A DNA stretch of 64,000 bases from Mallotus nudiflorus. Its lineage: Eukaryota > Streptophyta > Magnoliopsida > Malpighiales > Euphorbiaceae. Below the pieces are notes generated by a model. The model saw nothing but the letters and a program-made list of their open reading frames with translations, ran no database searches and had not been told where the DNA came from. Location of the stretch: assembly GCA_947683625.1 (NCBI GenBank), contig CANTUR010000039.1:1240001-1304000 (forward strand). Reading direction: 5' to 3'. The position numbers were made by a program, and so were the translations under genes. Below are positions 34,030 to 47,433 of this stretch, piece after piece; positions within the stretch are counted from its first letter, which is position 1; the number at the start of each line of letters is the position of its first letter.

Positions 34030-34500
34030 GAAACACTATACTCGAACGTATAGCGTTGCTTTGGATGGACATATTATACTCGGTCGTATAATGTTAACAT
34101 TTACTCAGTCATACAATCTGAATTGGAAGGATTCATTATACTCAATCGTACAATATCGACTATAGTCGGTCGTATAGTCTAAATAGAAGGATACATTGTA
34201 CTCGATTGTACAATCTTGACTACACTCGGTTGTATAGTCTAAATGGAAGGATACATTGTACTCGGTCATATAATGTTGACTACCCTTGATCGTATAGTCT
34301 TAATTAAAATGACACATTATACTCGGTTGTATAGCCTGAATTGCAATGACACATTGTACCCGATCGTACAATGTTGACTACACTCGATTGTATAGTCTGA
34401 ATTAAAAAGATGCATTGTACTCAGTCGTACAATGTTGACTATACTCAATCATATAGTCTGGGTAGGAAGACAGTACACTCGGTCGTGTAGCATTGATCAC
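34030..34500 (-). repeat. 60-bp tandem array of paired hairpins, unit B
   Basis: About eight units equivalent to 15761-16255, again with short stems such as CATTGTAC/GTACAATG and ACTATA/TATAGT around TCRGTY loops. The final hairpin has the stem TACAC/GTGTA, as in the other copies. Confidence 0.85.
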
Positions 34501-34504
34501 TTTT

Positions 34505-35195
34505 ATGCTTTGCCTTATCCCTTTTATTGCTTACCAATTATGCTGTAGTCCATAATTACTCGCGATTAGCTACAACCCTTTCGTTGCTCACTGATGATGT
34601 TGTAGTCCATAACTACTCATGATTAACTACAACCCTTTCGTTGCTTACCGATGATGTTGCAATCTATAACTGCTTGTGATTAGCTACAACACTCTTATAG
34701 CTCACTGACGATGTTGCAATCTATTATTGCTCACATTTAACTGCAACCCTTACATTGCTCGCCTTTGATGCTATAGTCCATAACTGCTTGCAAATTGACT
34801 GTAACCATTTTGTTGCTCCCTGATGATGCTGCAGTCCATAACTGCTCATGATTAGCTGCAACCCTTTCATTGCTCTCTAATGATGTTGCAATCCTTAATT
34901 GCTTATGATTAGCTACAACCTTTACATTGCTCACCTTTGATGCTGCAGTCCATAACTGCTTGCAAATTAACTGTAGTCCTTTCATTGCTCACCTTTGATG
35001 CTATAATCCATAACTACTCACAGATTGACTGTAATCCTTTCATTACTCACCTTTAATGCTATAGTGCATAACGACTCGCAAACTGATTGCAATCCTTTCA
35101 TTGCTCACCTTTGATTCTATAGTCCATAATTGCTTGCAAATTGATTGCAATCTTTTCATTGCCCACCTTTGACACTACAGTCCATAACTGCTCAC
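34505..35195 (-). repeat. 57-bp tandem array, unit B
   Basis: About 12 units equivalent to 16310-16985. In the minus sense part of it (34737-34985) is open and reads a 19-residue repeat (RVAANHEQLWTAASSGSNK), a result of the 57-bp period. Confidence 0.85.
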
Positions 35196-38100
35196 AATTT
35201 TTATCTTTAGTTATTTAAGTTGAATGCTTTAAATTCTTTATGCTAACTGACTTTGAATTTTACTATGTTGACTAACTTTATAAATTGGGTGCACTTCCTT
35301 CTGGGTTTGCAATTCCTACAAACTTGTTGAAGTTAGTTTCAATCATGATGAATGTACAAAAGTACATTATAATATTGAAAATTTATGAGAAATTTCATTA
35401 CTTTTTCATGAGATAGCGTGCACTCAACGAATCTCATTATTTTTTTATTTTCATGACTATCTTTTATTTGCCAGTTGCAGAGGCTAGAGGCACCATTAAC
35501 CATCTTATACTAAGAGCTTATCTTTTACCAAGATAAGAGTTTACTTCCACACCTAATTTTAGGGACAATTTGCTAAACAAAACTTATGAAAATTGAGCAT
35601 AAAAAGATTAAATTCTGAGTATCAAAATAATCTTTGAGTTATTTATGTGCTTTCCTTCCTTGCCGAGTATTCCCCTGCCTTTCTCATATTACTCAGTGTG
35701 GATACTATTGGAAAGGTCCTTTGGATACTCATGCTCTTACAAAGCATTGGAGGAAATAGAGTAATTTTTGGCATAGTCCTCTTTTTAGCATTCCCCTGCC
35801 TTTCTTATATTACTCAACGCGGATATCGCTAGAAGTTTCATGTTGATACTCTTACTCATTTCTAAGCATTGGGGTACATTATGCTTGCTCTTATTTTGAT
35901 TCTCCTCTTAGTATTCCCCCACCTTTCTTATATTACTCAGTATGGATACCATCAAAGGATTTTGTACTCATACTCATTTTTTAGCACTATAGTAGGTTAT
36001 ATGCACATTTATTGTTCAAAAGACTGAAATGATACTTTAAAATTCAAGTAATTTATACTATAAGTCCATGGATTCTATTTTTGCATTTTCTTCCCCTTAT
36101 TTGGGCGCAAAGCAGGCATTAAATTCAATAGAGCTTTTAAACTCTCAATATAAAACTATTAACTACTCATCTGATTTTTGCGAGACTAATAAAAGAAAGC
36201 CAATATGATCAAAGGTCATGAGATAGGCTTTTCACACATGATCTCATGAAGTGGATGAATTTACTTTCAATTTATGGATTTTATTATTGGGATTATAGAA
36301 TTTAAGGAAATAGAGTTGTGTTACTTCCCTTTATTATTTTGATGAGTGTTTGCCACACAAGATGATACTTTAATGCACGATTAGCATTTGCAACCTTTCC
36401 CATTCTTATTCATGTATCGATTCCTTTCCCCTTCTTCGGCACAAAGTATCATAAGTTAGTAAGGTCTATTCGCAAGTGAATAAATTTTTTCAAAATGCAA
36501 TGTTATTCTTTTGCATTCTTCCCTTTTGATTATGGTGATAATGTCTCTGATCATGAAGGCCATGATACTCCACCATTGAATTTATGGCTTTGGGCTACAT
36601 TTGTATTTTCGCCATTCTCATTAATGCTATGGTAGAGGGCTTCATTCCTTTTATTGATATCTCCTGATAAGGTTCAGGAGTTAGAGATCTTGTTTCATGA
36701 TCAAATAATTTTTTGGAGTGTATTCATTTTAAGTTTTGAGTGCATTCTTCCCTTTTTAGGGTCATCGAATGTATTGCTGACATGTTGGACCTTCTCATCA
36801 CCATATTTCATACCCTACATTAGTCTAACTGTTGTGGAGGGATATTCTAGATGATGCTTCAGACGAGACTATGGAGATGGCTATTGAATCCAAGAAGCTT
36901 GAACATCCTATCTAGCCTCTTGAGGTCACTAGGATGATGCTTGCACAAGTATCACTATCGATTATATTCCCTTATTGGATGGGCACTTTAGACTCCTGAG
37001 GTCTAAAGTCCTATTGACTATCAGGTTCACCTTGTTAGTGCTACCCTTTTCCTTTTAGATGATTCACATGTGCACATTATGACTACCTTTCTGCATTCTT
37101 ACAACACTGATTTTGAATATTAGTAGCATAGTATTTATACAATCTTGCCTAGGCTCAAAGACTTTATTATGCAAAGTAAGTATTTCATAAAAAATGTATA
37201 TGGGTGTATGCATGTCATGTATGACATGCATGATCCTAATGGGTCTGTTGTTTGGAATAGAGTTATGTTTACAGCTTTAAGTATGAGAATGAGGTGCTTT
37301 ATCAACAACTTGTAGGTTTGAGTGTTGAATGCTTCACTATTGGTACTTTTGATATTAGAGCTTCTGATACAACTTGTCCAGCAGATGACTAGGTGGTGTT
37401 GTATTGATGAATTATTAGTTATTGCTTACAGTTTACTACTTTATGCCCCCAGAACTCTTATACTGGATCTTATACTTCAGTGTTCCATATTCACTCTTTG
37501 AATTCGAACTTCCTATTCTGCAATTTTCCCCCAGACCTACATTTTGCGCCTAGTTTCATTCTGGATCCATTCCAGCTATTCTAGCAGTCTTTTTTTATGT
37601 AAGAGACCCAGTTCATTCATTGTTATTGTTGATCCTTTGACTTACTAACCCTAGTAGTTGCAATCTCATGCATTAAAGATGTAGAGGAGTGGCCAAACTG
37701 ACTAAAGCTAGTTATCAATAATGAAATAAGATGGACTTGCTTTTTAAAGAACTATTAAGCTGAATATAAGGCTTGATGCTGATTGATGATAGTTATAAGA
37801 CAAGACTCGCAATGCAAGTTATTGAGCCACCTGAATTCTCAAGGTACAATGGGACATAAGGCTTATAAGGAAAATTACAAAGGGTGGCAAACAATAAAAT
37901 ATAACTAAAATAGTAATCTCATAGCTTTGATTTAACTTTCATTATGTATTGTCTTTCCATTCAGACACTTATGCAGTATGATATAGATGAATATGTGATA
38001 TTTGAACAAAAATTTCAAATTCAATTTTCATCATTAATTAGGGAAAAAAATGAGAACATTCATTACATCACATGATACAACTCCTGTTACTAGCCAATCC

Positions 38101-38559
38101 TGAATTTTTTCTCTCTAATTTTTACCTTACTATTTTTTTTCTTTCTTTTTCTCTCACTTTGTTCTTTCTCTTTCTCAATCATTATTTTTATTTTTTTCTC
38201 AAATTTCCTATCTTTAAAAGTTACATCATGTGATACATGAATGTTCTTTGAATTTGCATTTGGCCTATGCTGAATGAATCTAATTGAATTGAATTTATGT
38301 CAAACATGCATATGCAATCAATTTCATAATGCATAGTGCCATTAGGATGTCAATACATAAGTGAGTATGATCAAAATTCATATCATCGATCACAAAAATA
38401 AAAGAAGTTCTAAAGAATCTAAAATTTTATTCAAAGAGGACAGTAAGAAAATTTATTTCTTATTCTAGATGCTAGGAATGTGGAGTCTGATAGTGGTTGT
38501 CCTTCAGGTGACTGACATAACAATTATTCTTACATCTTCTTACCAACTGTCTCTATGAC
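35196..38559 (-). other. Tat-like internal non-coding region, unit B
   Basis: Collinear with units A and C. It includes the third repeat block at 35650-36000. It contains the plus-strand aligned frames (ILDDASDETMEMAIESKKLE, 36850-36910; KLWLW-type segment near 36585) and the minus-strand SLITSFSQF-type frame near 37700. No pol motif recognised. Confidence 0.55.
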
Positions 38560-39423
38560 TTCATCTTTATATTTCTTAAATGTGCATTTTTCTTTCTTGT
38601 CTAGCAACTTCTCATCATCAAACTCATCACCCCATCATGTAGGCATAATCGACTTGAAGGGTATGTCAAAAGAAGGTGGTTTAGTATAAAAAACCTTATA
38701 AACAAACTTGCCTAAAGGCTGACCCAATAAGTCTTCTGCTCTTTCCACATCTTTAGGGGCATTAGGAGATTTCTCATTGCTTTTAAGGTTTAGGTCCTCA
38801 AAGGAGTTTAGCACTTTTTCCTCACTAACTCCTGAGTTAATAATCATGGTAGCTGAGGGTGGTACATTTCGGTAGTTTGGGAAAGGATGATTTATGGTGC
38901 TTGGGTTTTTGGGGTCTATGGTCTTTGTAGAGTCTATAAGGTTTTATATTTCATGTTTGAGGTGGATGCAGTTATTCATGGAGTGTTGGAGGTCTCGATG
39001 GAATTTGCAATGATTGTTTGGGTTATAGCCTAGGGTGTTTGGGTTTGGATTAGGTAAAGGTTGAAGTAAGCCCTTTTGTAATAGGTTCTCTAGGACTTCT
39101 GACAAAGGTGTTTTCATCTACTTGGATTCTAGCTTTTGAACTTGCTCAAGTGATTCCATTTGTGCCTTTTCAACCATGTAACTCACAACATCCTCCAACT
39201 TCATTTTCATAGCAGGTATGTTCCTAGCAGCATTGTCATTGTTAGTGGGTAGTGTACCCATAACAGGTGGATTGGCCACAATGGGAGATGCAGCAGCAGC
39301 AAGTGGTGGCATCAATTAAGCTAGAGTTTGTCTTAACTCATATTGCATCATCGCTCTCATGTCATCCATCAATGCTCCTTTGATATCCTCCAGAGTCTAG
39401 TTTCCTCCCTCTTGTTGTTCCAT
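38560..39423 (-). pseudogene. Tat-like gag, unit B, with large internal deletion
   Basis: Starts at the ATG complementary to 39421-39423 (MEQQEGGN, then a TAG). The N-terminal region (MMPPLAAAASPIVANPPVMG ... VQKLESK) joins directly at about 39110 to a late segment (LSEVLENLLQKGLLQPLPNP, HCKFHRDLQHSMNNC, MIINSGVSEEKVLNSFEDL). Compared with unit A the whole gag core, about 0.7 kb, is missing. The unit cannot make a particle protein. The same zinc-like CxFH...H...C segment is better preserved here than in A. Confidence 0.75.
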
Positions 39424-39736
39424 TTCTTTGACTTATTTTGGCTATGTAGCTTCTAGGTAGAGTGGGTTGATGGGACTCTTTTCCAGTCTGCTAAGGATCT
39501 TTTTTGAGATTGACTGCAGACTCGAATCAATTCTCACTAGTCTGCCACCTTCTCTTTTGAACCGAGTTAAGGCTATGAGTGATAGTTAGCCAATTTACAA
39601 TCCCATAAAGCTAATGGAATCATAGAACCATAAACCAATGCCATTGGTTAATAGGGACATATAGAATGAATGTAAGAATAAAATAATAATTAATAAAATA
39701 ATTCTAAAAAACACAAGTAGAATCAATATCTTTTAT

Positions 39737-39754
39737 CCCTTATGGAGTCACTAG
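39737..39754 (-). promoter_or_regulatory. Tat-like primer-binding site, unit B
   Basis: Minus-strand CTAGTGACTCCATAAGG next to the LTR end, the same site as at 31678-31697 with changes. Confidence 0.5.
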
Positions 39755-41861
39755 TGTACACTGTAGGGTTTAGCAAGTGTCTAAAATTTTAGCAACTGCG
39801 ACACTATTTAAGCTCAGGGCTCTAGAACACACTAACCATTATCACAAAGACATGACGTAGAGATAAGGAGTCACCACCTAGGGTAATAACTGGGACAAAT
39901 TGAAAAATGTTGGTACTCGATTCCCTAAAAGAAAGCCAACATCACAACCAAGAGATTCTGGGTACAGAATACTAGCTTCTTTTAGTCTTGTGTTCTTTTA
40001 GATATTTTTTATGAATTACTATTTTAACCTCTATTTACATCCAATTTCATATAAGCCCTTAAAAAATCAACTCCAAGCCGACTAGTCACGAAAAATACAA
40101 GTAAACAATGCATTCATCACAATCCCTAGGTTAGTCTAATCTACATTGATTTTAATTAAGTGAGCTACATCTACATATTTAATTTAGAAGTGAGCCTAAA
40201 GACTAAAGGCCCTAATTCTTATTCAATTTTAATTAAGTGAACCTAAGTCTATTTATTTTAATTCTAAAAATGGGCCTAAATCTACAAATTATAAAGTATT
40301 TATTTTAGTAGGCCTAATTCTATATGTTTTAATTCTAGAATGATCTTAAATCTACAAATTATGGAAAAGGCTTAAATTAGATGGGCTAAGTCTAAATTAA
40401 TTAAATTAAGTGAGTTTATGTCTAATTAACTAAATGGACCTAAGTTGTCTTTACCCTAATTTCTAATTCATTATGGGCCTAAGATGCATTTTAATTAATT
40501 AAACTTAAAAAACCTAAATTTAAATGGGTTAAAGCCTAATGTGGACCTAGGGCCCAAAACACATAAACATATGTAAACAAGTCCAAAAACAATAAAAAAA
40601 ATAGCAAAATAAACAAATAAAAGATTAAACAATTAATTTAACTTTTTCTAAAACCCAAATTTAATTAAATTAACCATGAAAAATAAAATAATCAATTAAG
40701 CAAACTAATTTTACCAACTTAAATCTAATTCAATTGTAATTAAACAACCTAATGATTTCTATAACAATTAATTTTAATTAATTACCAAATGAAAACCCTA
40801 ATTTTACTAATCAATTACTTAAAATAAAACATAAAAGCACACACACCAAATTTCATTATTCCCACTATTGGGGCTATTACAATGAACTATTGAGAATAAT
40901 AAAAAAATTAATACAATCCCAAAAATAAATAAAAGTAAGACAATTAAATAAGAAAACTAAAAACTACATCTAGCTTAAGGTTCCATCTATAGACCTCTAT
41001 GGATTTGGTTCTCCAAGTATGATCATCATGTAATCTCCTTCATATTCACCATCACAAAAGGATAAAACAATGATTAGTGAATTAAATTTTAAATAAATTT
41101 AAATAAAATTGAAATTCAATAAAATCAAAATAATAATAAAAAAAGAAAAATAAAAGAAGGTAGAGAGAAGATAATGCTTATGAATTCTTGTGATTTATAC
41201 CAATGTTTTGTAGTAGGCCTTCAAAACTTGTTATTCTTCTTCTAAAAAATCTCCAAATGAATAAATCACTAAGAGTTTTTTTGTTTTTGGTAAAGAATGC
41301 TCAGTATTGAGAATTAAGAATTGAGTTCCCCGCTATAGGAGCCTAAGCTCTCCTTTTATAGGGAAAAAACCAAAAAACCCTAAGTTCTACGTATTAAGAG
41401 TTCCAATATTAAACGGACCTTATTTCCTGAAGAGTTATATAAATCCCAAAAAGAAATTTAAGAAAATTTTTTAACCAATCAAAACTCAAGAAAATATATT
41501 TTTATTTTTTGTAAAAAATACAAAAATAAATGGAAAACACGTAATTTCGACTAGAATTGCATATTCCGATTAGAATTGCGTAATTTTAATCAAAATTCTT
41601 TAATTCTGATTGGAATTCTATTATTATGATTTTTTTTTACTTTTAATTATAAAAACACCCTTGAAAGAAATTAAAATTTTCAATTAGGTCTTAAAAGGAA
41701 TTATTATTAAGTCCTTAAAAAACCAATGTAACTCTTTTTGAAAATTTATTCAAACTTTTAAGGTTTTAAACTTCAAGTGTTGAAGACCTACTAATAACAT
41801 TTTCATCATTGGAGTCCTTTATTGCATCCATTTTTTATTATCATGAAATTGGGTGTTTACA
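39755..41861 (-). repeat. Tat-like LTR copy C (shared, internal)
   Basis: 2107 bp, minus-strand start TGTAAACACCCAATTTC, end CCCTACAGTGTACA. TATA box CTATAAAAGGAG near 41352. One telo-box AAACCCTAA remains at 40793; the other has changed to AAACCCAAA. A run of seven Gs in the polypurine tract adjoins its start. Confidence 0.85.
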
Positions 41862-42044
41862 GTTGCCCCCCCTATCGTTGTTTGCTTGACAAATTGCGGC
41901 AAAGAAAATAAACACACAATTTCTTAAGAACATAAGTTTAGGTACTTACTTGTGCTCTTTGAGGTTTATGCTTGTAAGCGATCTTCAGTTCATGATAAAT
42001 GCTTGTGTTATTGTACAACACTAGGCATAAACTTAAAACATTTG

Positions 42045-42575
42045 AGGAAACACTATACTCAAACATATAGTGTTAGTTTGGATGGACACATTATACTCGG
42101 TCGTATAATGTTAACTATACTCAATCATACAATATGAATTAGAAGTATGCATTGTACTCGATCATATAATGTCGACTATACTCAGTCACATAGTCTAAAT
42201 AGAAGGATAAATTGTACTCAGTCGTACAATGTTGACTACACTCTATTGTAAAGTCTAAATGGAATGATACATTGTACTCGGTTGTATAATGTCAACTACA
42301 CTCGGTCATATAGTTTGAATTGAAATGGCACATTGTACTTAGTTGTACAATGTCAACTACACTCAGTTGTATAGTTTGAATTGAAATGACACATTGTACT
42401 TAGTTGTACAATGTCAACTAAACTCAGTTGTATAGTTTGAATTGAAAAGATGCATTGTACTTGGTCGTATAGTCTAAATTAAAATGACACATTGTACTCA
42501 GTCATACAATGTTGACTTTGTTCAATCGTATAGTCTGTGTAAGAATACGCTACACTTGGTCGTGTAGAGTTGATC
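42045..42575 (-). repeat. 60-bp tandem array of paired hairpins, unit C
   Basis: About nine units. The clearest hairpin is ACATTATAC-TCGGTC-GTATAATGT at 42088-42111, a perfect 9-bp stem. The array has one more unit than B, so unit number varies between copies. Confidence 0.85.
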
Positions 42576-42594
42576 GCTTTTATGCTTTGCCTCT

Positions 42595-43310
42595 TGTCAA
42601 TTTACTCTTCATTTCCCTTATCCCTTTTAATGCTTACTAATTATGCTACAATCTATAATTGCTCGTGATTAGTTACAACCCTTTCATTGCTTACTAATGA
42701 TGCTACAGTCCATAACTGCTCATGATTAGCTGCAACCCTTTCATTGCTCACTGATGATACTGCAGTCCATAACTGCTCACAATTAGCTATAACCCTTTCA
42801 TTGCTCACCGATGATATTGTAATCCATAATTACTCGTGATTAGTTGCAACCCTTACATTGCTCACCTTTGATGCTACAATCCATAACTGCTCACAAATTG
42901 ATTATAACCCTTTCATTACTCCCTGATGATGTTGTAGTCCATAATTGCTCACGATTAGTTGCAACCCTTTCATCTCTCACTGACAATGCTGTAATCTATA
43001 ATTGCTCACAACTAGCTGCAACCCTTACAATGCTTGCCTCTGATGCTATAGTCCATAACTGCTCGCAAATTGATTGCGCAATCCTTTCATTGCTTGCCTT
43101 TGATGCTATAGTCCATAACTGCTCACAAACTAACTGCAATCCTTTCATTGCTCGCCTTTGATGCTAGAGTCCATAACTACTCGCAAATTGACTACAATCC
43201 TTTTATTACTAGTCTTTGATGCTACAATCTGTAATTGCTCACAAATTAACTGCAATCCTTTCATTGCTCACCTTTGATGCTATAGTCCATAACTACTTGT
43301 GATTTTTATC
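42595..43310 (-). repeat. 57-bp tandem array, unit C
   Basis: About 12 units. Here the plus strand is open over 42844-43161 with a 19-residue repeat (LTMLASDAIVHNCSQ type), while in unit B it is the minus strand that is open, so neither frame is likely to be selected. Confidence 0.85.
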
Positions 43311-46300
43311 TTTGGTTGTTTAAGTTGAATGCCTTGAATTCTTTATGTTGTCTGACTTTGAATTTTGCTGTGTTGACTAACTCTATAATTTAGGTGCACT
43401 TCCTTCTAGATTTGCAATTACTATAGACTTGTTAAAGTTAGTTTCAATCATGATGAATGTATAAAAGTACATTATAATATTGAGAATTCATGAGAAAATT
43501 CATCACTTTTTCATAAGATAGCATGCACACAATGAATCTCGTTATTTTTTATTTTCATGACTATAATTTCTTTGCCATTTACAAAGGTCAGAGGCATCGT
43601 TAACCATCTTATATTGAGAGCATATAATTTTTACCAAGTGAAGAGCTTACTTCCACACCTAATTTTAAGGAGAATTTTCTAAACAAAAACTTATAAAAAT
43701 TGAGCATAAAGAGATCAAATTATATGTTTCAAAACAATCTTTGAGTTATTTTTGTGCTTTCCTTCCTTATCTGAGTATTCCCCTGCATTTCTCATATTAC
43801 TAAATGTGGATACCATTGGAAAGGTCCTTTGGATACTCATACTCTTACAGAGCATTGGAGTAAATGGAGTAATTTTTGGCATAGTCCTCTTTTTAGTATT
43901 CCCCTCGCCTTTCTTGTATTACTCAGTATGGATACCACTAGAAGTTTCATGTTGATACTCTTATTCATTTTTTAGCATTGAAGTACATTATGCTTGCTCT
44001 TATTTTGATTCTCCTCTTAGTATTCCCCTGCCTTTCTTGTATTACTCAGCATGGATACTATCAAGGGATTTTGTACTCATACTCATTTTTGAGTATTGGG
44101 GTAGATTATATGCACATTTATTATTCAAAAGACTAAAATGATACTTTGAAATTCATGCAATTTATACTATAAGTCCATGGATTTTGTTTTTGCAATTTCT
44201 TTCACTTGTTTGGGTGCAAAGTAGGCATTAGATTGATTAGAGTTTATAAACTCTCAACATAAAACTATTAACTGCTCATCTGATTTCTACGAGGCTAATA
44301 AAAGAAAGTCACTATGATCAAAGGTCATGAGATAGGCTTTTCGCACATGATCTCGTGAAGTGGATGAATTTACTTTTAGTTTATGGATTTTATTATTGGG
44401 ATTATAGAATCTAAGGAAATAAAGTTTTGTTACTTCCCTTTATTATCTTAATGAGTGTTTGCCAAACAAGATGATACTCTGATGCACGATTAGCATTTGC
44501 AACCTTTCTGATTCTTATTAATGTATTGGTTCTTTTCCCCTTCTTTATTTTTGTTTTTCCCTGCATAAAATATCATAAGTTAGTATTGTCTATTCACAAG
44601 GGAATAAATTTTGTCAAAATGCAATGTTATTCTTTTGCCTTCTTCCCTTTTGATTATGGTGATAATGTCTTGAATCAAGAAGGTCATGATACTCCACCAT
44701 TGAAGTTGTGGCTTTGGGCTATATTTATATTTATGTCATTCTCATTAATGCTATGGCAGAGGGCTGCATTCCTTTTATTGACATCTCTTGCAAAAAAAAC
44801 ACACAGGTTCAAGAGATACGGATCTTGTTTCATGATCAAATAATTTTTCAAAGTGCATTCATATTAAGTTTTAAGTGCATTCTTCCCTTTTTAGGGCTGT
44901 CGAATGTATTACTGACATGTTGGACCTTCTCATCACCATATTCCATACCCTACACTAGTTTAACTATTATGGAGAGATATTCTAGATGATGCTTCATATA
45001 AGACTATGGAGATGGATGTTGAATCCAAGGAGCTTGTCCTATCCAGCCTCTTGAGGTCACTAGGATGTTGCTTTTGCAAGTATCATTATTGATGATATTC
45101 CCTTACTGGATAGGCCCTTTAAACTCTTGAGGTCAAAATTCCCGTTGATTATCAGGTTCACCTTGTTAGTGCTACCCTTTTCCTTTCAGATGCATCACAT
45201 GTGCACATTTTAACTACCTTTCTACATTCTTACAACACTGATTTTGAATATTAGTAGCAGAGTATTTGTACAATCTTGCCTAGGCTCAAAGACTTTAATA
45301 TGCAAAACAAGTATTTCATAATAAATGTATGCGACTGTATGCATGTTATGTATGACATGCATGCTCCTAATGGGTCTCCTATTTAAAATAGAGCTATGTT
45401 CACAGCTTGAAGTGTGAGAATGAGGTGCTTTATCAATAGCTTGTAGGTTTGAGTGTTAAATGTTTTGCTATTGGTACTTCTGATGTTAGAGCTTCTAATA
45501 CAACTTGTCCAGTAGATGACTAGGTGGTGCTGTATTGATGAATTATTGGCTGTTGCTTACAATTTTCTTCTTTATACCCCCAGAACTCTTATACTTCAAT
45601 GTTCCATCTTCTCTCGTTGGATGCAGACATACTGTTATGCAATTTGCCCCCAAAGCTACATTTTGCCCCTAGTTTCATTTTGGATCCATTCCCACTATTC
45701 TAGCAGTCTTTTTTTTTCATGTGCAAGAGACCTAGTTCATTCATTATTATTGTTAATCCTTTGACTTACTAACCCTATTAGTTGTAATCTCATGAATTAA
45801 AGATGTAAAGGAGTGGGAAAACTGACTGAAGCAAGTTCTCAATGATAAAATTAGCTGGACTTACTCTTTAAAGAACTCTTGAGCTAAATGTGAGCCTTGA
45901 TGTTGATTGATGATAGTTATAAGATAAGACTTGCACTACAAGTTATTGAGCCACTTGAATTCTCAAGGTATAAGGGGATGTTAGGCTTACAAGGAAAATT
46001 ACAAAGGGGTAGCAAAAAAGAAAACATAACTAAAATAATGATCTCATAGCTCTGATTTAACTTTCATTATGTATTGTCTTTCCATTCAGACACTTATGCA
46101 GTATGATATAGAGGAATATGCGATATTTGAACAAAAACTTTAAATTCAATTATAATAATTCATTAGGTAAAAAATGAGAACATTTATTACATCACATGAT
46201 ACAACTCCTGTTACTAGCCAGTCCTAATTTTTTTCTCTCTAAGTTTTACCTTACTATTCTTTTTTCTTCCTTTTTCTCTCTCTTTGTTCTTTCTCCTTTT

Positions 46301-46619
46301 TATCATTCTTTTTATTTTTCCTCAAATTTCCTATCTTTAGAAATTACATCATGTGATATATGAATGTTCTTTGAATTTGTATTTTTGCCCATGCTGAATG
46401 AATCTAATTAAATTGAATTTATGTCAAACATGCAGATGCGATCAATATCATAATGCACAATACCATTAGGATGTCAATACATAAGTCATGATCAAAATTC
46501 ATATCATCGATCACATAAACAAAATAAGTTATAAAGAAACTAAAATGTTATTCAATAAAGACAATAAAAATTTATTTCCTATTTTGGATGCTAGGGATGC
46601 TAAGTCTCATAGCGGTTGT
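43311..46619 (-). other. Tat-like internal non-coding region, unit C
   Basis: Collinear with units A and B; third repeat block at 43755-44115. Plus-strand frames 44526-44843 and 44708-44989 (GHDTPPLKLWLW, then EGCIPFIDIS and VQEIRILFHDQ) are the longest antisense frames of the three units. No recognised domain. Confidence 0.55.
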
Positions 46620-47433
46620 CCTCCAAGTGACTGACATAACAATTATTCTTGCATCTTCTTGTTGACTATCTCCATGACTTCATCTTTCTATTCCTTAAAT
46701 GTGCATTTTTCTCTCTTATTTAGCAACTTCTTATCATCAAACTCCTCACCCCATCCTGTAGGCATAGTCGACTCGAAGGGTATGTCAAAAGAAGGTGGTT
46801 TAGAATAAAACACCTTATAGTCAAACTTGCTTGAAGGTTGACCTAATAATTCTTCTAATCTTTCCACATCTTTGGGGGCATTAGGAGGTTTTACATTGGT
46901 TTTAATGTCTAGGTCCTCAAAGGAGTTTAGCACTTCTTCCTCAATAATTCCTGAGTTGATCATCATGGAAGTTGAGGATGGTACATTTCAATAGTTTATG
47001 AAAGGATGAGTTTTGGTGCTTAGGTTTTCCTGGTCTGTGATCTTTCCAAAGTCTATAAGGTTTTGGATTTCATATTTGAGGTGGATGCAGTTATTCGTGG
47101 AGTGTTAGAGGTTTTGATGGAATTTGTAGTGCTTGTTTGGGTTATAGCCTGGGGTGTTTGGGTTTGGTGGGTTTGGATTAAGTAAAGGTTGAAGTAAGCC
47201 CTTTTGCATTAGGTGCTCTAGGACTTTTGACAAAGGTTGGTTAAAATTAGAGAATCTCCTTAGTTGTTGAACAATATGGACTTCCACAATCTGGCTAGTG
47301 CTTCCTTGTTGTATGCCCCCAATTAGGTAGTTTCTTGCACCAGTGCTTTTAGTGATCCTCTTTTTCTCATTCTTAATCTCTTTAGCTTGCAACCCATCAT
47401 CATAACGATATATAAATGTCTTAGGATTGATCA
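46620..47433 (-). pseudogene. Tat-like gag, unit C, N-terminus missing
   Basis: The frame from 47433 down begins within the core (INPKTFIYRYDDGLQAKEIK), continues through IVQQLRRFSNFNQPLSKVLE and LLNPNPPNPNTPGYNPNKHY to a zinc-like region, and a second open part (46688-46966) gives MMINSGIIEEEVLNSFEDLD, PPNAPKDVERLEELLGQPS and YKVFYSKPPSFDIPFES. Tat-like similarity ends abruptly at 47433, so about 1 kb of gag, the leader and the 5' LTR are lost here. This is the broken right end of the array. Confidence 0.75.

Larger units (their letters stand above)
13486..47433 (-). mobile_element. Tandem array of a non-autonomous Tat-like gypsy element
   Basis: Three LTRs (13486-15583, 31698-33853, 39755-41861) alternate with three related internal regions (15584-31697 minus a nested insertion, 33854-39754, 41862-47433). 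All are in minus orientation, with adjacent units sharing LTRs. The outer left LTR abuts copia sequence (CCAAG at 13481-13485 is the candidate TSD). The right end is lost at 47433, inside gag. Each unit holds gag only; I find no PR, RT, RH or IN motif in sense orientation. Tat-lineage elements are known for tandem repeats between coding region and 3' LTR, and these units have them. LTR-sharing arrays are expected from unequal recombination between LTRs. Confidence 0.8.

Noticed and set aside
42844..43161. 105-codon plus-strand frame with Cys- and His-containing 19-residue repeats, at first suggestive of a zinc-repeat protein
   Set aside because: It is the 57-bp minisatellite read in frame. 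The equivalent array in unit B is open on the other strand instead.
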